Positions 19,301 to 34,300 of a DNA stretch of 64,000 nt are shown one piece after another. The stretch lies in assembly GCF_002875945.1 (NCBI RefSeq), contig NZ_MCZK01000102.1, positions 62,001 to 126,000 of the forward strand, given 5' to 3'. A program made the translations under genes and the position numbers. Numbering within the stretch: position 1 is the first letter of the stretch; every line of letters starts with the position of its first letter. The stretch comes from Vibrio lentus (GTDB lineage: Bacteria > Pseudomonadota > Gammaproteobacteria > Enterobacterales > Vibrionaceae). The notes under the pieces were generated by a model that was not told the origin of the DNA, made no database searches, and saw only the letters and a program-made list of their open reading frames with translations.

Positions 19301-22300
19301 CGTTCATCTGGTAAGACGTTGAACCCGCTACTGGTGCATCGTTAATGTCCGTTACGGTCACATCAATATTGGCATCGACTGTCTCAGTGCCATCAGACAC
19401 TGTGAAGCCAAGGTTTACATCGCCATTGAAGTTCTCGTTCGGAGCAAAACTGTAAGTGCCATCACCGTTATCCGTGAACACACCTTCTGCGCCCGTGTAA
19501 GACACATCCGTGATAGACAAGTCATCGCCGTCAATGTCTGCAGCGCCTGCTAGTAGGTCTGCATCCGTGAAGATTAGCGTTCCATCTTCCTCAACGGTGA
19601 AGCTTTGGTCTTCTGCTGTTGGTAGGTCATTGACTGGGTTAACCGTTAGGTCGACGCCAGCTTGAACCGTTTCAAGGCCATCCGACACATCGAAGCTTAA
19701 ATCAATGTCACCATTGAAATCAGCATCAGGCATGATAGTAAATGAACCATCTTCATTTGCTGTTACGGTTGCATTGTCACCTGCGGATAGGTTGCTTGCG
19801 GTCAGTGCATCGCCATCAACATCGGAAGCGTTCGCCAACAACTGTTCTTGAGATAGCGTAATTGAACCATCTTCATCAACCGAGTAAGCCACGTTTCCGG
19901 CTACTGGAGCGTCGTTGACAGCAATCACTTCAATACCAGCGGTAGTTTCAGCCGTTGCGCCATCGTCATCAATAACCGTCACATCAAGACTGATATCGCC
20001 GTTAAAGTTTTCATTTGGAGCGAAGGTGACTGAACCATCTTCGTTTTGAACCAAGATACCGTCTGCACCTGAATAGCTCACACTATCAAGCGATACTTCA
20101 CCATCTACATCTGAGCTATTCGCAATCAACTGCTCAGGGCTTAGTGTAATGGTGCCATCTTCGTTCATTTGGTAAGACGTTGCGCCCGCCACTGGTGCGT
20201 CGTTAACGTCTGTTACCGTTACGTCGATGTTTGCATCAACCGTCTCTGTACCGTCAGATACTGAGAAGTCCAGGCTTACTTCGCCATTGAAGTTTTCATT
20301 TGGAGCGAAGGTGTAAGTACCATCACCATTGTCAGTGAACACACCCTCTGCGCCGGTGTAAGACACATCAGCAACTGAAAGCTCATCTCCATCTATATCA
20401 GAAGCTCCCGCTAGCAGTTGCTCATCTGTGAAGGTTAATGAACCGTCTTCTTCAATGGTGTAAGCCACATCTTCAACAACCGCGACATCATTCACTGGGT
20501 TAACAGTAAGGTCTGCCGTTGCAACAACCGTTTCAGTACCGTCAGACAAGTCGAAGCTTAAGTTAATGTCGCCATTGAAATCAGCATCTGGTGTAATGGT
20601 AAATGAACCATCATCGTTTGCCGTAACGGTCGCGTTGTCACCTGCCGTTAAGTTAGCTGCGGTAAGGTCATCGCCATCTACATCTGAAGCTTGAGCTAGC
20701 AATTGCTCTTGGCTTAGGGTGATTGAACCATCTTCATCCACGGAGTAAGCCAAGTCGCCAGAGACTGGAGCGTCGTTGACGGCGATAACATCAATACCCG
20801 CGGTAGTTTGAGCAGTTGCGCCCTCTTCATCAGCAACGACAACATCGAGGCTGACATTTCCGTTGAAGTTTTCGTTTGGTGCGAAGCTGTAAGTACCATC
20901 ACCGTTATCAGTAAAGATACCGTCTGCACCCGAGTAAGAAACGTCACTAACGGATACATCACCTTCAATGTCTGAGCTGTTCGCAAGAAGCTGAGCATCG
21001 GAGATAATAATCACATTATCTTCATCAACGCTGTAGGCCGTTGAACCTGCAACCGGTAGGTCATTGACAGCAATAACGTCGATGCCTGCCGTTGTTTCAG
21101 CCGTTGCGCCATCCTCATCCATAACAGACACATCAAGACTGATGTCGCCGTTAAAGTTTTCGTTTGGCGAGAAAGTGTAAGTACCATCACCATTATCAGT
21201 GAACACACCATCTGTGCCGCTGTAGCTGACATCGCTAACTAAGACTTCCCCTTCAACGTCTGAGCTGTTCGCCAGAAGTTGTGTGTCGCTTAGGGTAATA
21301 CTGCCATCTTCTTCAACTGTGTAAGCAGTAGTGCCTGCAACCGGTACGTCATTGATAGGAACAACTTGAACATCAATGTTTGCCGATACCACATCGGTGC
21401 CATCACTGACATCGTAAGTAAGGTCGACGCTGCCATTGAAGTTCTCGTTTGGCGCGAAGGTGTAAGTGCCATCGCCATTATCCGTGAACACACCGTCGGT
21501 GCCTTCGTAGTTAACAGATTCAATAGAAAGGTCATCGCCGTCAATATCCGTTGCACCAGCCAATAGCTGTTCATCGGTAAAGGTCAATGAACCATCTTCA
21601 TTAATGGTGTAGTCGTGGTCGTAAATCACAGAAAGATCGTTGACTGCTGTTACGGTCACATCTAGCTCTGCCGGAGTCACTCCGCCGTTACCATCATCCA
21701 CGTTGTAGCTAATGGAGAATTCACCGTTGAAGTTCTCTTCAGGTGTAATGGTGTAAGTACCATCACCATTGTCAGTGATTAGAGCGTTCTCAATTGAAAC
21801 ATCTCCAACACTTGGTTCGTTACCACCTGTTTCACCAGAGTCGCCATCTTCATCGCCGGTTAGCAATTCAGAGATATCAATGCCGTTTTCATTCGCGAGC
21901 GCTTCTTCTGCCGTTGGCAAATCAAACGCATTTTGTGAACCAACATCTTGGCTTGGAACAATCACGCCGTTCACGATATCGAATACATGCCAGTGATCAC
22001 CCGATGGGTTATCCGATAAATCAGGACTGAAGGTTTCAATCAATGTATCGCCTACGAAGACCTGAACTTGCACATCTTCAACACCGTCCACATCCCAACT
22101 TCTGCTGGTGTAGTTGTGAACTGAATAGTGCATGTCCGCATCTTGGTAGTTTGGAATGGTGATGGTTTCAGGACCGCCACCATTTGTGTCATCTACATCT
22201 TGCTGAACGACATTACCTTCGCCCAAATCGTGGCTCATGTCGCGATAGTAAATATGGTCTAGCTCATTGCCATTCTCTGTATCGTAGAGCCATAGGTGGT

Positions 22301-25300
22301 TATCCATATCACGTGGGCTTTCACCCCATGTGACCACGATACGCATATCGGTTTCTTCAAGCACTTCCGATATTGCGGTTACGCCACCATTGGTATCTTC
22401 ACCTGCTGGAACCAAGAAGCTACTAGTAATAGAGCCTTCTTGTTCAATAGTTACGGTACCTTGGTCAACAACAGGACCGCTCACAGAGTAGTTACCAGAT
22501 TGATCCGTCACCGCTGTGTAAGAGTGACCGGCATTGTCGGTTAGCGTAACGTCCGCACCTGCGATTGGATTACCTGTTTCAGCATCCAACACCGTACCAG
22601 TTACCGTCGTTTCATCACCCGACTCTCCGATAATCGCTGTCATGTCATCGTCTTCGATGTCAGTCGCGAATTGTAGGAGCTCTTCTTGAGTAATGGTGTA
22701 CGAACCGTCTTCTTCAATGGTTATCGCCACGTCAGCAGAGACAATTGGTGCGTCGTTAACTGGATCAACCGTTAAGCCTAAGTTAGCTGCAATTGGTGTG
22801 TCGCCATCGTTGATACTGTAGGCAACATCGATGTAGCCATTGAAGTTTTCACTTGGAGTGATTGAGAATGTGCCATCGCCATTATCGACAATGGTTGCAT
22901 CGTCACCGACCAAGGTTAAGTCGGAAGCGACAAGATCATCGCCCTCAATATCAGCGGCATTCGCAAGTAACTGCTCCTGCGTGATAGTGATGACATTGTC
23001 TTCATCTACGTTCGCGTAAACATCAGATGTCGTTGGCAAGTCGTTGACTGGGTTTACCGTCAGATCGGCGTTCGCCACAATTGACTCAGTACCGTCCGAA
23101 ATATCAAAGCTTAGGTCGATATCGCCATTGAAGTTCGCATCTGGCGTTACCGTAAAGGTGCCATCGCCATTATCAACAACGGTTGCATTATCACCAGCAC
23201 TTAAGTTGCTTGCCGTTAGGTCATCGCCATCCACATCCGATGCTTGAGATAACAATTGCTCTTGAGTCAGAATTATCGAACCATCTTCATCAATGCTGTA
23301 CGCCAAGTCACCAGATACTGGTGGATCATTGATTGGAAGAACATCAATGCTTGCGCTGGTGGCTACTGTCGCACCGTCTTCATCAGTCACTATGACATCG
23401 AGGCTAACATCGCCATCGAAGTTTGCGTTTGGCGCGAAGCTGAATGTTCCATCTCCATTGTCAGTAAAGATGCCGTCAGCGCCTGTGTAGTTCACGCTAT
23501 CAATCGCCACTTCACCTTCAACGTCTGAAGAGTTTGCCAACAGCTGCTCTGAACTGATGGTGATAACTTCGTCTTCATTCACTGAGTAGCTGGTTGAGCC
23601 TGCGATTGGTGGATCGTTCACCTCAAGTACAGTAATTCCGGCGGTGGTCGCTTCTGTTGCACCGTCTTCATCGGTAACAACCACCGCTAAGCTGACTTCG
23701 CCATTGAAGTTTTCGTTTGGTGAGAAGGTATAAGTGCCGTCGCCATTGTCCTCAAACACACCATCGCTTCCGGTGTAAGACACGCTATCAATTGCCACTT
23801 CACCTTCGACATCAGAAGAGTTAGCCAATAGCTGCTCGTTACTGATGGTGATTGAGTTGTCTTCATGAACCGTGTAAGACGTGCTGCCTGCCACTGGAGG
23901 ATCGTTCTCTGGTGTGACACTCACATCAATGTTGGCTTGAACCGTATCTGTGCCATCTGACACATCAAAGCTAAAGTTCACATCACCATTGAAGTTCTCG
24001 TTAGGTGCGAAGCTGTAACTGCCGTCGCCATTATCAGTAAGCACACCATCAGCGCCCGTGTATGTCACGCTTTCAACCGTTAGTGTGTCACCCTCAACAT
24101 CCGTTGCGCCTGTTAATAGGTCTTCGTCTGTGAAGTTAAGAATACCATCCTCACCAATTGTGAACGCTTGGTCTTGTGGCTCTGGCGCGTCATTGACTGG
24201 TGTTACCGTCAAGTCTAGGCCTGCTGCCACCATGTCTTCTCCATCAGTGACATCGTAACTAAATTCGATATTACCGTTGAAATTTTCACTTGGTGTAATG
24301 GTGAAACTGCCATCGTCGTTCATTTCAACGGTCGCATTTTCATCATTGGTTGTGAGGTTGATTGCAGATAGATCATCACCATCAATATCGACAGCGTGTT
24401 CTAGCAACTGCTCTTGCGTTAATGTGATGCTGTTGTCTTCGGCAGTGACTGCGCTGATATCACCTTCTACCTCTGGCGCATCGTTTGCAGGCGAGATATG
24501 AATAGTCACATCTTGTGTTGCCGTCGCAGTGGTGCCCGTATCAACATCCGTTGATGTCGCATTAACCGTTAGCACCACATCGCCATTGAAATCACCTGAA
24601 GGGATGAACTCTAGGCCTGCAAGTTCTTCTGGCTGTAGAGACCATGTGCCATCGCCGTTGTCGGTACCTGCAGAAAGCAAACTTCCCTCTGGTACATCTT
24701 CAATCAAGATAGCGAGATTTTCTGAACCATCGGTATCCGTTAGTGCGGCATCGATATCCAGTGGAACTGGTGTGTCTTCGGTACCAATGATTTGGTAATC
24801 CGCGTCAGACACTGAGATTTCGATGTTATCGATACCAAACGACTCGTCATTGACGCTTTGATTCAGGGTTGAACCGAAGCCAAGTTCAAGTTGGCCGTCT
24901 TCAACGGGTACCGTTAGGTTGATTTGGTGTGCTTGGTCATTCCAACCACTGAAGCCCTCACCTTGCGATACGCCGTGAACCACTTCACCGACTTCATTTC
25001 CTTCTGAATCGTAAAGCGTTGTTGTGCCATCTTGAGTACGGAACGCAGAGTTATCTAGCGTAGTTAGCTCTTCGCCACCAACAAAGATTTGGAAGGACTC
25101 ACCATCCCAAGAGTCGATTTCGTAGAAGCTGAACGAGATATTAACTTCGCTCACATCGCTTGGAATGTCGTAAGTTTTGCTAACCGCTTCATCGCCGCCC
25201 GTGCCACCAATGCGACCCAGCATGTCACCCGACTCGAATCCTTGTGAGCTTTCTGTGCCTGTGTTCCAACCATTCGAGCCAGACTCGAAGTTATCGGAAG

Positions 25301-28300
25301 CAATCACCAAGTCAGACGCAATCGACAGCTCTGGCATATCAACCACAGATTGAACATCAATCGTCGCTTCTGCAGGTACCGTTGCCGTGCCGTCATTCAC
25401 ATCGAACGTCACATTCACATTACCATCGAAGTTTTCATTCGGCGCAAATGTGTAAGTACCGTCACCGTTGTCCACCAATGAACCGCTATCAGAAGCAACA
25501 TTTTCGACCGACAAGTTGTCGCCATCAATATCGCCTGCATTTTGCAGTAGCTGCTCTTCAGTGAAGGTGAAGCTGGTGTCTTCTTGAGTCACAAATTGCG
25601 GCTCGCCGACTGTTGGCAGGTCGTTGACTGGGTTAACCGTTAGGTCAGCCGTTGCTTGAATCGTCGCATCACCATCGGTAATGTCGAAGTTCAAATCAAT
25701 GTCGCCATTTAAGTCCGCATCTGGTGTGATAGTAAAGCTACCATCGTCATTCGCGGTTACCGTCGCATTACCGTCAACGGTTAGGTTAGATGCCGATAGG
25801 TCGTCGCCATCAACGTCACCCGCTTGAGCAAGTAACTGCTCTTGGCTTAGGTTAATCGAACCATCTTCATCAACACTGTAAGCCAACTCGCCCGATACCG
25901 GAGCATCGTTCACAGGCAGAACATCAATGTTTGCGGTAGTAGTTGCGGTTGCGCCGTCTTCATCAGTTACGACCACATCAAGGCTGACATCACCGTCGAA
26001 GTTTGCGTTCGGTGCGAAGCTGAACGTACCATCACCGTTGTCGGTAAAGATACCGTCAGAACCGGTGTAGTTAACGCTATCAATCGCGACTTCACCTTCG
26101 ATATCTGAAGCGTTCGCCAACAGTTGCTCGGAACTGATGGTAATCACTTCATCTTCGTTCACGGAGTAGCTTGTTACACCTGCGATTGGTGGATCGTTCA
26201 CCTCAAGTACTGTAATACCTGCGGTTGTCGCTTCAGTCGCGCCATCTTCATCCGCTACGACAACATCTAGGCTCACTTCGCCATTGAAGTTTTCGTTTGG
26301 TAAGAAGGTGTAAGTTCCATCGCCGTTGTCTTCAAAGACACCGTCCGTGCCAGAGTAAGTCACACTATCAACGGCAACATCACCTTCGATATCCGAAGAG
26401 TTCGCTAGAAGCTGCTCATCGCTGATGGTTATTGAGTTGTCTTCATGAACTGTGTAAGACGTGCTACCAGCAACAGGTGGATCGTTCTCTGGTGTCACAC
26501 TCACATCGATATTGGCTTGAACCGTGTCCGTACCATCTGACACATCAAAGCTGAAGTTCACGTCACCATTGAAGTTCTCATTTGGTGCGAAGCTGTAACT
26601 GCCATCACCGTTATCGGTAAGGACACCATCGGCACCTGTATAAGTCACACCTTCGACCGACAAGTCATCCCCATCGATATCAGTAGCGCCCGTTAGCAGG
26701 TCTTCATCTGTGAAGTTCAAGACACCGTCTTCGCCAATGCTGAACGTTTGGTCTTGCGGTTGTGGTAAATCGTTAACTGGATTCACCGTTAGGTCAGCGG
26801 TAGCGACAAGTGTGTCTGCCCCGTCGTTGATGTCGAACGTTAGGTCAATATCACCGTTGAAGTTAGCATCTGGTGTGATGGTAAAGCTACCGTCGTCGTT
26901 AGCGGTAACCGTTGCATCACCATCAACCATTAAGTTGGATGCCGTTAAGTCATCACCGTCTACATCATTCGCTTGAGATAGAAGTTGCTCTTGGCTCAAG
27001 GTAATTGAACCGTCTTCCTCAACGCTGTATGCCAAATCTCCCGATACTGGAACATCATTGATTGGCAACACATCTACCGTAATGTAGGTATCTACTTGAG
27101 CACCGTCTTCATCTTGAATGGTCACATCCAACTGCACTTGGCCGTTGAAGTTTTCATTCGGTGCAAAGCTACATGTGCCATCACCATTGATAGAGAAGAT
27201 GCCGTCAGGACCATCGTAGTTGATCTCAACAAGCTCAACATCGCCTTCAATATCTGAAGCATTGAGTAGAACTTGAGACTCGCTGAATGTCAGAACTGAA
27301 TCTTCGTCGATTGTGTATGACGTTGGACCTGCTACTGGCGGATCATTCACTTCAAGAACAGTAATACCTGCGGTGGTGGCTTCAGTCGCGCCATCTTCGT
27401 CCGTCACAACAACATCTAGGCTAACTTCGCCATTAAAGTTCTCGTTCGGAGAGAAGGTGTATGTGCCGTTACCGTTGATTTCAAGCACACCATCGCTACC
27501 ACTGTAAGTCACGCTATCAATCGCCACTTCCCCTTCGATATCCGAAGAGTTAGCAAGCAATTGTTCGTTACTGATCGTGATGGAATTATCTTCATGAACG
27601 GTGTAAGACGTGCTGCCAGCAACCGGAGGATCATTCTCTGGCGTCACGCTCACATCAACATTCGCAGTGACGGTATCTGTACCATCTGATACATCAAACG
27701 AGAAGTTCACATCGCCGTTGAAGTTTTCGTTCGGCGCGAAGCTGTATGTACCGTCGCCGTTATCGGTTAGGACACCATCTGCGCCAGTGTAAGTGACACC
27801 GTCAACGCTTAGGTCATCCCCTTCAATGTCCGTAGCACCCGTTAATAGATCTTGGTCTGTAAAGGTTAATACACCATCTTCGTTAACTGTGAACGCTTGG
27901 TCTTGTGCTTCTGGGCCATCATTCACTGGTGAAACGGTTAACTCTAGATTGGTAGAGACAACATCATCACCATCCGATACATCGAAGGTGAAATTAACAT
28001 CTCCGTTGAAGTCAGCGTCTGGCGTTAATGTGTATGTACCATCGCCGTGATCCGTGATGGTCACATTGTCATCATCAGTTGCTAGGTTAAGCGCTGTGAG
28101 TTGGTCGCCACCTAAATCGCGAGCGTTCGCCAACAAGTCTTCTTGCGTGATGATAATTGAACCATCTTCTTCCACTGTTGCTGCAACAGGAAGCGCTTCA
28201 GGTGCGTGCTCAATGTGCGCGCCTGTCGCATTAATGTAGATGGTTTGAGATACCGTTTCAGAATCATCATTCGATAGCTCTGTTGCGGTTGCAGTTACAT

Positions 28301-31300
28301 GAACTTCAAGCTGTTCATTGAAGTCTTCTGGTAACTGGATTTGCAGTTCTTGTGCGATTGCCGTTGTTGGTAGCGTTACAGAACCATCTGGGCCAACAGT
28401 CACTTCACCGCTATAGATTTGGCTGTTCACCTCACCCACATCAATCGTGAAGTTGAAATCGGTATAGTCTGCGTCACCGCCGCCATAAAGGTCTTCAAAC
28501 CCGTAAACTAGCTCGCCATCTTCATTAACCGTAGTGCGAGTATGTTCGATACCATCTTGGTTCAGTTGAGCGCTTGAACCACCATGGAAGATCGCATCGC
28601 CATTCTGGCCTTGAATCACTGTTTCAGTACCATCGGCAGCAACAAAGACAAGTTGAGGATCAACCGTATCCATGCTTGCAGGCGAACCATCCTCAGCACG
28701 GAACTCATACTGACCGTCTTGCATCGCGTCAAAGTCGTTGTGCTGATGTCCGTTTGGAATCAAGAACAGGTTGAAGCTTTCACCTTCTGCAACTTGGAAG
28801 CTGAATTGATCTTGCCCTGGGACAAGGTCACCGCCACCACCAACTTGTGATGCGTTTTCGTAAACAACTTCAACACCTGTGATGTTGCCATCTTCGTCAA
28901 CTTTGTAGTAACCCGCTGCGTTTTGGTAGCCCGCGGTTTCGCCTTCAAACGTTACTGTGATTTCAGTATCGTTGTAACTGGTGATACCGTTCTCTTGGTC
29001 ATTCAGAACACCTTCGTTATCGTATTGGATAACCGACCCTTCTGGCACACCATCCACTGTAACAGTGAGTGTTTCAGACAAGTCTTGGTCGACAAGTGCC
29101 GCTGCAATGTTCAGTTCAACAATACCGCCTGGCTCAACCAAAATAGCTTGGTCATCAACGTTAACGCCATCACCATCGGTAATCACAAGATCCGGCGCAT
29201 CCGCGACCGCTTCAATGTGAACATTGAGGTCTTGTTCAACTTCAGTTGTACCGTCGGTCACGGTAAAGCTGAACTGCAGATCACCACTAAAGTGCTCTTC
29301 AGGAACGAAGCTGAACGTACCATCGCCGTTATCGGTTACTGTGCCTTCATCACCAGAGTAATTGATGCTGGTAACGCTTAGGTCGTCGCCATCAATATCA
29401 ATCGCACCACTCAACAGATCTTCTTGAGTGAACAGGATGCTGCCATCCTCTTCGATTTGGTACATACCTGGAGCAACAATTGGAATGTCATTCACCGGAT
29501 TCACGGTCAATGTCATGTCATTAGAGGTACTTAACTCACCATCGCTCACCTCATAAGTGAATGCGATGTCGCCGTTGAAGTTCTCCGAAGGCGTCACCGT
29601 GTAAGTGCCATCGCCATTGTCTACGATGCTTGCATTTGGATCGTTGGTTTCAAGTGCACTCGCAAACAGCTCATCGCCATCTTGGTCGCTCGCGCTCTCT
29701 AGCAACATCTCTTGTGTAACCAGAATTGAACCGTCTTCGTCAACATCCGCAACCATTGGCGTTGCTTCTGGTGCGTCATTGACGAATTCAACTTTCAGGT
29801 CGATGTTTGCAGCAACCACATCAGTGCCGTCGCTCACATCAAACGCTAGATCAACATTGCCGAAGAAGCCCTGCTCTGGCGTTAGTGTGTATGTTCCATC
29901 ACCGTTATCCGTAACTTCTACTGTGTCGCTTGCGCTAGTCACATTCACCACAGACAGTTCATCGCCTTCAATGTCTGTCGCTTGTGCTAGTAGCTCAGCT
30001 TCGGTAATGGTAATGGCTTGACCGTCTTCCGTAGTGAAAGACATGTCCGGCACATCTGGAGCATCGTTGATAGGGTTTACGGTTAGGTTCAGGTCGGCTG
30101 CGACTGTCTCAATCGCATCTGTTACATCGTAAGTAAACTCAATCTCACCAAAGAAGTCTGCGCTCGGTGTGATAGTAAAACTACCGTCTGAGTTTTCTAC
30201 GATAACCGCATTTGGATCGTTGGTTGCTAAGTTAACGGCTTCAAGATTGTCACCATCGACATCCGTCGCGTTCGCTAACAAGTCTTCTTGCGTAATGGTG
30301 ATTGAGCCATCTTCATCAACCGCCGCTTCAATTGGACCGCTCACTTCAGGGCCTTCGTTGACAATCTCAACGTCAACTCTTGCTGTGCTTGGCGCGCTTG
30401 CTTGACCATCACTGATATCGAAGGTCAGGTTCACTTCACCATAGAAGTTCTCAGCCGGTTCAAATGTAAAGGTGTTATCGCCATTGTCTGTTAGCGTACC
30501 TTGCGTTTGGTCTGCAAGTAGTAGGTTTTCGACATGCAGAATGTCACCATCAACATCGGTCGCACCAGACAATAGGTCTTTCGCTTCAATGATAATCGAG
30601 CCATTTTCTAGCATTTGGGTGTGTAGCGGTTCACCTGGAACTGGAACATCGTTAACAGGTACAACCGTTAGGTCTAGGTGCGTTGCCACGTCATCGGTAC
30701 CATCGAACACCTTGTAGTCGATGTCGATTTCACCGTTGAAGTTTTCATTCGGCATGAAGGTAAATGTACCATCGCCATTATCGACTAAGTCACCGTCATC
30801 ACCACCATAAGTGATGTCAGAAATAGACAGCGTATCGCCCTCTACATCAGTAGTGTTCGCCAACAAGTCATCAGCGCTGAACGTGATACCTTGGTCTTCA
30901 TCTGTCGATAGAACAATTGGGCCAGAAACGATTGGCGCATCATTCACCGACTCGAAGTTGATGTTGATAATGTTGTCGTCAGTTAACTCACCATCGCTAA
31001 CTTGGTAACCGAGCTCAATTTCGCCATAGAAGTTTTCATCCGGTGTTACTGTCCAAGTGCCATCACCGTTATCTGTTAGTGTTGCATGTTCTGAGTTTTC
31101 ACCCACCAGCTCTAGATTTTTAATATCAAGATCATCGCCATCAATGTCTGATGCCTGAGCTAGCAGTTGTTCTTCAGTAATCACAACAGAAGCAAACTGA
31201 GCTGAACCTTCCGTATCGATAGTGATATTAGGAAGATCAGCCGTTAGCTCGATTTCGTTGTCACCCGCATGGATGTTCAACTCAACCGTTTCAGTGATTT

Positions 31301-34300
31301 CAGAACCGTCTACACCAATCGATGTAAACACTGCTTCATCATGACAAGTTTGTGACACTGTCATGTTTTGCACAACATAAGTACCATTACCTTGCACTGT
31401 ACCCAGTTCAAAGTAAGACACAGGTTGGTCAACGGTTAGCGTGTAGTCTGTCTCGAAAGTACCACGGTCTTCTTTGTGATAAGTCATCGAGTCAATCATG
31501 TCGCCGTCTTCATTGAAGGCGCGAATTTCGACTTCAGTAAAGTGGCGCGACTCTTCCATGAACCAGCCGCCCAAACCATCTAGGTGGAAGCTGATTTCAT
31601 TGATGTCTTGGCCTTCGACCGAGATAGTCAGTTTTTCATCACCACTCAAGCCTTGACGGTCGGTATCACCGATACCATGACCTATGTGCGTATTACCATT
31701 CCACGCACCAAGCGGATCATCGTTACTTTGAACCGTAACCGTTAAATCACCATCCGAGAACTCACGCGTGTATGGGTCAACTTCTGTGCCCCAGTCATCA
31801 ACGCTCGCGTTATCATCGAAGGTACCAATTTGCGTGGTATGTGTTCCCTCAGCTAAAGCGTCTTCGCTTGGTACAAAGCGCACTTCTGTGTCAGCCGGTA
31901 CTTCCTGTCCAACTTCGAGTACTACCCACTCATTATCAAGATTTGCTTCGATGATGCCGTTTTCTGGCGCTTGGTCTAGACGTAGTGCTGGCTCTTCACG
32001 AAGCGTGACACCAACCGTTTGGTCTTCTTGCGCTTGAATGAAGATCTCTTCGCCGGCTTCTGGAGCATCATTAACTGGATTAACGGTTAGATCGAGAGTG
32101 GTCAGAACCTCGTTGTCACCGTCACTGATGCTGTATGTGAAGTCCAACTCGCCATTGAAGTTCTCGGTATGCGTGATAGTGAATGAACCATCGTCATTCG
32201 CAACGATCGTCGCGTCAGGATCATTGGTTTGCAGGTTAGACGCCGTTAACTCATCACCCTCAACGTCAGTTGCATTCGCAAGTAATTGCTCTTGAGTAAT
32301 GGTGATTGAATTATCTTCGTCAACTTCGGCCTGAATACCAGACGTCTCAGGACCGTCATTCACAGCAATAACATCAATGCCTGCCGTGCTAGTCGCCGTT
32401 GCACCATCTTCGTCAACGACAACTACATCTAGTGAAATATCACCGTCGAAGTTTTCATTTGGCGTGAAGGTGTATGTGCCATTACCGTTATCAACAAACG
32501 AACCGTCGTCACCTGTGTAACTAACACTTGATAGTGAAACATCGCCTTCAACATCTGACGAATTCGCTAATAGCTGCTCATCACTGATAGTGATTTGGCC
32601 ATCTTCTTGAACTGTGTAAGACGTTGAGCCCGCAACTGGCGGATCATTCTCTGGCGTTACGCTAACATCAATAACGGCAGGTGTTGAACCCATGCCATCA
32701 GAGACATCGAATGAGAATTGAACATCACCATTGAAGTTCTCGTTTGGTGCAAAGCTGTAGGTGCCATCACCGTTATCACTCAGTACACCGTCTGCACCTG
32801 TATAAAGCACATTTTCAATCGATAGGTCATCACCATCAATATCCGATGCTCCAGCAAGTAGGTCTTCATCGGTAAACAGTAATGTGCCATCTTCTTCAAT
32901 TGTGAACTGTTGATCTTGCGCTTGTGGCAAGTCATTCAGTGGATTGACTGTAATATCGAGACCGACTTGAACCTCACCACCATCGTTATCGATGATATCG
33001 AAGCTTAAGTCTAGGTCGCCGTTGTAATCAGCGTCTGGTGTAATGGTGTAGCTGCCATCCTCGTTTTGTTGGATGGTCGCGTTTTCATCCGTCGATAGAT
33101 TAATCGCTTCTAGATTATCGCTATCGATGTCTCCCGCTCGTGCTAACAATTGATCTTGTGTCAGCGTGATTGAGCTGTCTTCGTTAATCGTGTAAGCCAA
33201 GTCACCAGATACCGGAGGATCGTTGATTGGCAGTACATCAACATTGATATGTGTTTCAACCGTAGCGCCACTTTCATCTTGAATAGTCACATCCAGTTGA
33301 ACCTGACCATTGAAATTTTCATTTGGCGCAAAGGAGCATGTGCCATCACCATTGACGGTAAAGATACCGTCTGACCCATCGTAGTTGATACCGACAAGCT
33401 CAACGTCACCTTCAACGTCTGAAGCATTCACAAGGATTTGAGATTCACTGAACGTTAGAACAGAATCTTCATCAATGGTGTAAGACGTAGGCCCTGCAAC
33501 AGGCGGATCGTTCACTTCAAGAACGGTAATGCCTGCTGTGGTTTCATCAATTGCACCCTCTTCATCTGCAACAATCACATCAAGGCTGATATCACCGCTG
33601 AAGTTTTCATTAGGAAGGAAGGTGTAACTGCCGTCGCCGTTGTCTTGGAACACACCATCGGTGCCGCTGTAGGTCACGCTATCGACCGACACCGCACCTT
33701 CAATATCCGAAGAGTTAGCTAATAATTGCTCATCAGAAATGGTAATCGCATTGTCTTCGTTCACCATGTACGAAGTAGAACCTGCAACTGGCGGATCGTT
33801 CTCTGGCGTCACACTCACATCAATGTTTGCGCTAACCGTTTCTGTGCCATCAGAGACATCGAAACTGAAGTTCACATCACCATTGAAGTTTTCGTTTGGT
33901 GCAAAGGTATAAGTACCATCACCATGGTCTGTTAATACACCGTCACCACCAGTGTAGCTGATGCCTTCTATGGTGAGGTCATCGCCATCAATATCGGTTG
34001 CACCCGTAAGCAGGTCAGCGTCAGTGAATTGCAGCGTGCCGTCTTCCTCAATACTGAATTGTTGGTCTTGAGGGACCGGTAAGTCATTAACTGGATTAAC
34101 GGTTAAGTCCGCGGTGACTTGAACTATGTCAGTGCCATCAGTGATGTTGAATTGGATATCAACATCACCATTAAAGTTCGCATCTGGAACAATGGTGAAG
34201 CTACCGTCATCATTAGCGGTTACTGTAGCGTTGCCATCAACCGTTAGGTCGCTCGCAGTGAGGTCATCGCCCTCAACGTCAGATGCTTGAGACAGCAATT

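Noticed and set aside
28923..29381. Plus-strand open frame of 152 codons inside the adhesin gene (and many similar ones from 17.0 to 37.7 kb)
   Set aside because: They are antisense shadows of the Asp/Gly-rich coding repeats, without ribosome sites or domain resemblance.
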